64,000 nt of DNA from Puccinia triticina. Taxonomy: Eukaryota > Basidiomycota > Pucciniomycetes > Pucciniales > Pucciniaceae. A program made the translations under genes and the position numbers. Below, in pieces: positions 56,698 through 64,000 of the stretch. The DNA lies in contig NC_070561.1 of the NCBI RefSeq assembly GCF_026914185.1, positions 3,224,001-3,288,000 of the forward strand. Reading direction: 5' to 3'. How positions within the stretch are numbered: position 1 is the first letter of the stretch; the number at the start of each line of letters is the position of its first letter. Below the pieces are notes generated by a model, which searched no databases, was not told where the DNA came from, and saw nothing but the letters and a program-made list of their open reading frames with translations.

Positions 56698-57021
56698 CTG
56701 GTTTACATCAACTTGAGCCCAATACGTACTCATATTGAATAAAAAAACCCACAAATTGTCATTTCCCTTGGAAACTTACGGCTAAGTTACCCAAATTTGG
56801 GCAAACCTGTAACGTAACCTGTTTTGTTGAAAACTTCTGGGTAACGTAAGTAGAAAAAAAAACAGCCCTTTTTCTGCGGAAGATATCGTAACTAAAATTA
56901 AGATATCTGTAACTACAGGGTAACGTAACTTTAAAAGTTACGTTAAAGTTATGTTCCCAATTACGGGTAACGTAACGGCCCACCCTTGCTTGAGTATCAC
57001 TGCATGAAGTAACTCTTTGCA

Positions 57022-57920
57022 ACAGTGGGTAGTTATGGTACGGTTATTGGTAACATAACAGTACCATAACAAATTTTTGTATGTTAGTGTTACCAATAGC
57101 CATAATGCATGCATGGTATGTTACAGGATTTTATTCAGGTGGATCTTTTTTATTCCGTTACAATACTGGGTAACTGTGGAATTACACCGTTATGTTACTG
57201 ATTTCTTTGTGTTACTAGTAACAAAAAGACACATGTATATAGATTATGTATATAATGTTTTAACAGGTTTAGAAGGTTGGACTGCTGCTAAAAATTTGCC
57301 AGCTTCGGAAAATGAACCAGTGAGAGGGACCTCCTCCCGGAGCCACATCAGGCTACTGACACAGTGGGACATTGTAGAAGGAAGTAAGCGGTCGCGGTTA
57401 CTGCTACATACGTCTGCTGCGGTGGAGAAGAGTCTCTCCACTGCACAGGAGGAGCCTGCAGATCCTAAATATGATTGCGCCATGACAGCAAAAGTGGGAT
57501 AGGCCTGTTGATTGAACTGCGGGAGCACAGAGTTTCAGCCAAGGTAATCAATGAAAAGAGGGCAGAAGATTTATTACCTTCCACTATTCTAATTAGGGGG
57601 TTTCATGACGGTTGATTGCTCCATCCTTGAATGTTAAGTTGGCCTTCAAGTAAGTGTCAATCTCGGGCCTTCAAGTAAGTGTCAATCTCGTTCTGTTGGT
57701 GTGTTTAATGGGACACGTGCAAGGCTAGACGGGCCTTGAGTTATTGTGGTGAAGCGTTGGCTGATTTTTTGATGGCCATCACCTCGGAATCAGACACGGT
57801 CTGCGCCACTGGCCGGTTGAATTTGATTTTCTCCTTTGTGTGTCCGAATTCTTGGTTCCATCATTTTCAAAGTTTTTGGCAAAAGTCTATTGCGTTTTTT
57901 GGTTCTCATTGCCATCATCA
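57022..57920 (-). pseudogene. hAT C-terminal fragment
   Basis: A hAT-like tip, CAACAGTGGGTAGTTATG, begins near 57020. On the minus strand YPTFAVMAQSYLGSAGSS then CAVERLFSTAADV is the dimerisation domain, close to the copy at 53.7 kb. Upstream IDTYLKANLTFKDGAINRH matches the linker. A 26-bp tandem duplication (GGCCTTCAAGTAAGTGTCAA, about 57640-57690) disrupts that part. No partner tip was found within the window. Confidence 0.75.
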
Positions 57921-58440
57921 TTGAAAACATCCATGGACTCCCGCAGCGTGAGTTACTACTACACTCTTGAGGATGCCGATGGCTCTTTCTAGTGATTCCA
58001 ACTTGGGTTTATCACGAGTCAACCCAGCCTGCTAGAGCTTGTTGTGGGTAAATTTGGCAGCAACAAAACATTGACAGTTACATGATCTGTTGATTACTCA
58101 TATCTTTATTTCAGCTAGACTAGAGTTTACAACACAGAAAAAGGCCCGGCCCTTTTCTGCTGCAGACATATTCAAAGTTCTGCGGCATAGAATCTGAGAA
58201 TGTATATTGCTTTTGTTGCAGACCAATTTGAAAAAATGGTTATATGGAAGGAAACACTCAAACAAATGGAATGATCTATTGAACTAAAACAAATGCAGAC
58301 AAAAAACAGTGACAAAGACAGACTAGAATATAGAGAAAGACCGGAAATATTATCAACAAAACAATTGTTTGATTAATTGCGGGGTATCAATTTCCACCAA
58401 TAGGGGAGATTGTTTTCTAGAGCAGTCTGAGCCATATGAA
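57920..58440. other. No gene; probable 3' flank of STE24
   Basis: AT-rich sequence downstream of the STE24 stop codon, without recognisable features. Confidence 0.45.
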
Positions 58441-58442
58441 GC

Positions 58443-60525
58443 CTATTTCGTCTTCTTATTTGTGGGAGTCTCGACACTCAGCCGGCCCAGTCTTTCGGGC
58501 AGAGTAGGGTGGGAGTCTAGAGGCGAGCAGTCCAGACAATGAATTCATCAGTCAACTAATCTGATTTCAAAAGGTGATCGGGAGGGAGGGAGAAAAAAAA
58601 GGGGGTACGCACGATGAAAAGCGGAATATAGCCAATCGCAGCTGGTGGTAGCTTTGTTCTCAGCGCTGATGCGAACCAGAGCCCATTTAAGATCTTGAGC
58701 GTAATCACCGCCAAGGTCGGCGGCGAACTGGTCGGCCTGGAACTCAAGCTTGCGACTGAGGGCGTTCGAGGTGAAGGAGAGGAGCGAGTTCAAAGGGGTG
58801 AACAGGCTCTGTGCAAGGATGAAGCCGATGATCAGCGGGTACTTCTCTGCACCGGCCAGCGCTGGGACGCCAAAGGAGTAGAAGAGCGCTGCATTCCAGA
58901 TGAAGAACCGGAATGTCGACAGGCTAAGGGCGATCTGAATCTGGGACGAGCCGAGTAGTAGTACGGTGTGGTTCAGCTTCCAGTGTCCAAGCTCATGGGC
59001 TGTGTGGGCAGGTCGAGTCAGGAGCAGGCATTGAGAAATCAGTCATCACTTAAAGCAAGCAAACCTGACTAAGAAGAATGAACACGAACCAAGTACGGCC
59101 TCTACTTCTGCAGGAGTACTTTGCTTCAACAATGTATCGTAAAGTACAATGCTAAGTGTGAGCCAGCCAATGAGGAGGCGCGTCAGTGAACTTCTTCTGT
59201 TTAAAGTAGATAACATATTAACGCAACTGTTTGGTGAACCCGGGTAAACCAAAAAAGAATGCATTTGAATGGGCACTTCTTTTAGATCCGTCGATGACCC
59301 AGAGTCTTCCAAGTGGAAAGTTGATCTGAAGTGGCGAAAATAAGAAACTCATTAAATAATTGATCCAGCATCATATGTGTTTTTCAAGTTTTGAAAGCTT
59401 TCGGGGGAGGGGGCGGACTAACTCGTTTGGCCAAAGCCTCCGTGCGGGTCTTGACCTCTTGGTACTCTGGGAATTCGCTCAAGTGTCGAAACTTGTTGAA
59501 CAAAGGCGCAATCAAATACGGATATCCGACGTCTGCGGTACGACCAAGAAGCTTATCAGTAAGGTCAGGAAAGGAACTAGAAATTATCAGCTGATCTCAA
59601 TTTGATAGCGCTACTGACACATAAACAGTACTAGACCCATCCTGTATGATAGTGAAAGAGAGAGTAAATGATCGGTGGAAGTACAGGAGGAAAAAACATA
59701 GGAAGTGCGCCTACACAAGCATCATTACATATTGCACAAACGATTCCCCAGCCCATCGGACGGTCCAGAGGAAGGCCGCAATGAGCGGCAGACCGAGGAG
59801 GGCGGACAAGAGGGTAGTCTTGATGTAATCGGTGATCCAGAGTCCGAGAGTCTGTTTGTTGAAGCCGTGCTTTTCTTCCAAGACGAAGGTCTTGTAGAGG
59901 CTTGAGGGGACCGAGGTGATCATTCCGGAGAGTGTGAGCAGGCTGACGAAGAACAAGGAGGTGGCGATCTCCCCGGTGCCGATGTTGAGGAAGTTCGGGG
60001 CGATTTGGGACGATTTCTGGCAGAGGTCGATTGCCAGGTACCACAGACTGGCGATCCCACTCGCCGGCTTAGTACCATCAGCGCCGAAGTAGACGGCCAC
60101 CAGTGGGGAGAGCAGGGCCCATGTTTCGAGCTGGTCGATGAAGCCAGCGACCATCGAGAACTTGACCTTGTCGAGGGCATACGCCTGTGATTTCATGAAG
60201 GTCTCCTGCGTCGAAGGCTTTTCGGCATCCCCGCCTTTCGGACCGTCCTTCTTGTCGGCCTCGGGCTTGGGACCATCTGCAGCGACGAGATAGGGGGCAA
60301 TCGAAGGCGGGGGCACTTTGAGCTTGAGGTGGGGCAGCTGGCGGATACTGGAAGGGAGACGATGGCCAAATGGCAAGACCGGTTAGCTGGAGGAGGCAGA
60401 AATCGGCAAACAGGTGAGTGAAAAGTACGTTACTTGAGATACTGCTCGAATGCGAATACGCCCCCAGAGAGGGCAAGGATGATGGACTGGTAGGGGATGG
60501 AGTTCTGCTGCAAGAATTCGAACAT
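58443..60525 (-). CDS. STE24: CAAX prenyl protease 1 (Ste24-type zinc metalloprotease)
   Basis: Exons are 60434-60525, 59715-60347, 59619-59641 (23-nt microexon), 59423-59532, 59228-59325, 59090-59151, 58613-58999 and 58443-58516. They join to 1479 nt, 492 residues, no internal stop. The enzyme is an ER multi-pass membrane protease that removes the last three residues of prenylated CAAX proteins and further trims mating pheromone. Signatures are FVLEEKHGFNKQT in exon 2, YPYLIAPLFNKF after the microexon, VIDGSKRSAHSNAFFFGLPG, IVLYDTLLKQ, and the zinc site AHELGHWKLNH (HELGH, split across exons 6 and 7). The third ligand is in LEFQADQFAADLG. HPTLPERL is near the end. The C-terminus NKKTK fits a dilysine (KKxx) ER-retrieval signal. 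A charged Gly/Lys/Pro insert (DKKDGPKGGDAEK) makes it slightly longer than usual. One donor (GTCAGT after the microexon) is weak. Confidence 0.92.
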
Positions 60526-61805
60526 GTTGCTCAGCTGGTTGGTGGTTTGGTGGCAGCAGTGGTAAACAGTTACGTACCACCACGCGGAGAGGAAGTACTT
60601 AAATATTTCGCCTGCCAACCTGGACACGTGGAGGTGTTGTCATCGCAGCAAGGCCAGCTGTACTACCAAGTACCGCTCAGCCCGACCAGTCAGCACCTCG
60701 AGTCTCACTGACCTTCCTCTTGCACATGGTGTCCTTCTCAAGATCACATTCAACATATTTACGTAATCGCAGCTTCTTGTCAGCTCATCAACTCGCTCCT
60801 TTTCCTGGCACAGGTTCTGGATACCAACTGGTGACGGCTCCGTAAAAGGGGGCCGACGTCGAACTGCCCCGAGGTTCAGATTCGGGCCAGCCCAGCTGAA
60901 GTCGAACTTTTCCGCAGGTCGGACCAAAAACCCCAAGAAAGGCATGAACATAAACTGTTTTTGCACGCGGTGAAGAAAAGGTACCACCCAACTACACAAT
61001 CGTAGCGGACATCAACTCTCCCCTGGAGGGGTATAGCACCAGGCCATAACACTCCCCTGCAAGCCAATATCACTGACAACAAAGGTGATATGGCATTGGA
61101 CACCAGATAATTTGGTGTGAAACTGCATACATACTAATCTAGGTGTTACTCCCCAACAGACTGGAGGACTTCCTGCCAATCTGGAAACCCAGATTTTCCC
61201 AGATTTTGCAGGGAAATCTAGGCAGATCTAGGATTTGGGATGATCAAGCCCAGATTTCCCCGCAAAATCTGGAAAAATCTGAGTTCCCAGATTGACAGGA
61301 AGTCCTCCACTTGTTAACTGTCAACTTGCACACATACTGGCTACTATACTAATACTATTTTCAAGACTATACTATGTTTTATCTTAAGATGGGACTTTTG
61401 GCACTCATGAAGCATGGAACTATTTTTAGGCAACCACACTCCTAAATCAATAATCAATAACATGCTTATATATAAGACTAGGAGTAGCTAACACAGTTAT
61501 TATAATATTTCACAATACTAAGATATATTTCGTGATTAAAATATGTTTGGTCTATCTGACAAGTTCAGAGACAGAAAAATGAAAAAGACAAAACATGTAC
61601 CTAAGAGCGGAACAGTAGCCGACTCTGGTATGAGAAAAAGTAGGGATGAAGAAAGACTGCTTTAGCAGCTGAGACCATGATATCGTGGGTAAAGGGCAAA
61701 AGCCTAGGATGAGCAACTGGATCATGCATCAGTGCCTGAACTTCCTATGCGGAAGCTAAAGAGATTTGATTGATCTCTTACTTGTGCTCGATCAGGCTCG
61801 GTACT
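60526..61805. other. Intergenic: STE24 upstream region
   Basis: Contains the MITE at 61159-61313. No gene is recognised. 60526-61130 should hold the STE24 promoter and 5' leader; I see no clear TATA box. Confidence 0.5.
61159..61313. mobile_element. Small palindromic MITE-like repeat, 155 bp
   Basis: Arms TGGAGGACTTCCTG(C/T)CAATC then CAGATTTT(C/T)CCAGATTTTGC in inverted orientation, with a short centre. No coding content and no clear target duplication. Confidence 0.75.
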
Positions 61806-64000
61806 TTAACGTCCGCCGATGCGAGTGAGGAGTGTGCCGGAACTGCAACGGTCTGACATGATAGCAGAACTCTCAGTCATTTGCCGGCTACACTCTGGTG
61901 GCTCTGCATCAAAGGACTTACCACTCGTAGAGTTGGAAATCCTATCGATGAGGCTGGAACCGCTAGGGTCTGGGTTGACTTTGGGCGTATGCTTGCTATA
62001 TTCAAATGTTTAATCATTTGATCAGCCGCTCGCTCCTCGGTTTATGACGAACCCAAGGAGCTCAACTTACCTGTTCGGTGGAGTGCTTCTCTTGGGACGC
62101 TTAAGCTCTTTGTTGGGTGTAGACGTGGCTGAAAGGTAGAAGAACAAAGTTTCAGCTGATGCCTACTCCTATTGTCTGGGGTCACTTGCATATGCATGTG
62201 CCTGGGGGTTGCGCGGACTCACCATTTCCCCTTGCAGGGTTAGGGTTTCGCTCCTTGCGCTTCCTTTGCTCTGGGGCGTGTCCTGAGTCTTGACATCCCG
62301 CCATGCTTCGATCTGATAGGGTTGAAGCAACTTGTGACGAAGGTTTGATCCCAATGACTTCAAGGGCCCGTCTGATGATGACCCTTCCGACCGGTTTGGT
62401 GAGGAAGTCGGCGGCATTTGCCTCGGAGCGAATGTAACTTAGTCAAATTAGCTTTCTGACGATAAGTTCACGAACAAAATGGAGTCGGATTGACATGTGC
62501 TTTGTGCGAAAGCTGTTTTGCGAAGTTTTGCTTTTGGCCAAGTCAATCGTGCCTCTGTTGTCGACTGAGACTTCGATGTCCTTTGGTTTGGGTTGCGTTT
62601 TGACTTCCGATAGTAGGTTAGATAACCAGGCTAGTTCCCGGCCTAAGTCTGACAAGGCTTTGTATTCAGCCTCCGTTGTTGACAACGACACCGTGGCTTG
62701 CTTTGAAGATTTCCAAGCTATGAGGTGAGATCCCGCCATGATTGCAAAGCCGGTGGAGGACCTTCTTGTATCGGGGCAATTTCCCCAATCCGCGTCGACA
62801 TAGGCCTTCAATGCATTGTTGCCGTTCTTGAGATAAGTTAGCCCAAGAGTTTTCGTGCCAGCCAGATATTGATACACTTGTATTGCTGCCTGATAGTGCA
62901 GAATGCCCAGGCTCTCGAGATATTGAGACAAGGAACTGACCGCGTATGCGATGTCAGGTCGAGTTAGCACGCTCAAGTAGTTGAGTGAGCCAATGAGTGC
63001 CCGATAGTTGACACCAGTCTTTCTGAACTCGGCTATCTCTTGTGCAGTCGCTTTTTTCAGGTAGGATTTAGGATTGAGTGGACAGGATGCCGGGTGAAGT
63101 TTTTCAAGACCAAATTCTTCCAGCTTCCGTTCTATAAACTGTGACTGATTGATGTGTACACCCTTTTCACTTCGCTCAATATTCATTCCTAATAGAAATT
63201 TTGCCTCACCCAAATACTTGATTTTGAATTCGGTTTCCATCTCTTCTTTAAATTGTATCGGTTTCTTGCTGATAAAGACGAGGTCATCGACGTGTGCATA
63301 GACCAGAGTGTCTTCCCTCCCCGCGACTCCAAGGCGATAGAAGACACAAGGATCGGCAATTGAGATACTGAAGCCAATCTTCTTCAAGTAGGTTGAGAGC
63401 CGGTTATACCACACTAGTGGAGCTTTTCTCAGACCGTATATCGCTTTCTTGAGGTCCAGCACAGTATTCGGTGGCAAATCGAGTCCGGGAGGCGGTAGAA
63501 GCGTGACTTTGTCTTCAAGTGGACAAGTTAGAAAGGCGCTCCTCACATTGAGTTGGTGAATTTCGAGTCCATGATTAACAGCAAACGAGATGAGTAGCCT
63601 TAGCGAGCACGGCCGGCCCGTGGGTGCATAGCGCGCCTCGTAGTTTAAGCCGTAAGTTTGTCTGAAACCTTGAGCACATATTCGGGCCTTAAACTCGACC
63701 ACCTGATTATCTGGACCTAGCTTTTTCCAAAAAGCCCAAGTAGCCGGGATCGGCGCATCTTCAGGTTGGCGAAGCCGTTGTAGCCAGACATTGTGCTGAA
63801 TCATATTCGCGACCTCTTTCAACTCTGCCTCTTTCCAATTGAGCAATTCAGCAGAGGTCATTGCTTGCCGATGGTTTTGAGGCTCTGTGACAACAGTTGC
63901 ATGGTACATTTGACAGCGACTGTAGTTGCGAATATTTGCCGGGTCAATGTCACTGTTTATCAATGATGGATGCCGGGGGCCGACGACTCGTAGTCGAGGA
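61806..64000 (-). pseudogene. Copia pol (linker, reverse transcriptase, RNase H) with spliced C-terminal tail; runs off the window
   Basis: The frame is open from the window edge (GPRHPSLINSDIDPANI). Reverse transcriptase has WAFWKKLGPDNQVVEFKAR, HQLNVRSAFL, KKAIYGLRKAPLVWYNR and catalytic YAHVDDLVFIS. RNase H has YVDADWGNCPDTRRSSTG, STTEAEYKALSD and VDNRGTIDLAKS. The motif A Asp is Asn (AAT at 63547-63549). A TGA lies at 62443-62445; after it the frame continues YIRSEANAADFLTKPVGR and then a basic tail. Good GT-AG introns (62129-62222, 61996-62070, 61853-61921) join exons 62071-62128, 61922-61995 and 61806-61852 in frame to a TAA at 61806-61808. The LTR and gag are not in view. Confidence 0.82.

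Larger units (their letters stand above)
51693..56987. mobile_element. hAT-type element, 5.3 kb, composite
   Basis: Inverted ends CAA(C/G)(A/G)GTGGGC are followed by GTTACG motifs, with the 8-bp direct repeat GCTTGAGT on both sides (51685-51692, 56988-56995). The outer 250 bp on each side are rich in GTAACGTAAC. It encloses further inverted repeats and a second hAT element carrying a degenerate transposase. The 8-bp duplication fits hAT. Confidence 0.75.

Overview
The window looks like a heterochromatic, transposon-packed stretch of a basidiomycete genome, most likely a rust fungus (Pucciniales; genus not determined). The evidence is the retrotransposon protein style (chromodomain Ty3/gypsy, copia, a rust-type Gag at 33.7-37.1 kb), short GT-AG introns of 45-94 nt, and a many-exon STE24 gene. 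Only three loci look like intact non-repeat genes: a small secreted protein (47943-48305, minus), STE24 (58443-60525, minus), and, inside mobile DNA, a five-exon gene with an AT-hook tail (28112-29444, minus).

1-44603 is a single nested structure. Its outer shell is an old chromodomain Ty3/gypsy-like retrotransposon: the end of its 5' LTR is at 1-309, gag and pol run from 1082 to 10259, and its 3' LTR ends at 44603. The coding part is broken by insertions that each leave a readable target duplication: solo LTRs at 2039-2388, 3526-3917 and 5613-5942, a palindromic CACTA-like element at 6569-7630 and a hAT-type MITE at 9673-9886. Between pol and the 3' LTR sits a 33.4 kb insertion, 10473-43905, with CACTGCCAGC... 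ends, a 3-bp TCC duplication and 2-3 kb inverted arms built of repeat arrays. I read it as one giant CACTA-like transposon. No transposase of its own is recognisable.

The interior of the giant element holds a DIRS-like element (14752-18560), a second DIRS-type gag region (18629-25537) split by a solo LTR that is itself split by a copia element (19273-24643), a degenerate Helitron (26110-28060), the AT-hook gene, a very young short LTR element without pol (30655-32978), a rust-type gag gene split by a MITE (33660-37060), and copia and SANT-domain fragments (39717-40935). The deepest nesting is five layers.

44604-57900 is a second repeat-rich stretch: arrays of GACCGGT-type palindromes, an inverted-repeat element, a GAGAAAGAA microsatellite, a 216-bp MITE that shares its end sequence with the giant element, a 5.3 kb hAT element enclosing a degenerate hAT transposase, a tRNA-derived SINE with a 13-bp target duplication, and a further hAT fragment. 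From 57.9 kb on the sequence is quieter: STE24, a small MITE, and a copia pol whose C-terminal tail appears to be encoded by extra spliced exons.

All intron models were made by eye from splice signals and frame consistency. All homology calls rest on motif recognition, without a database search.
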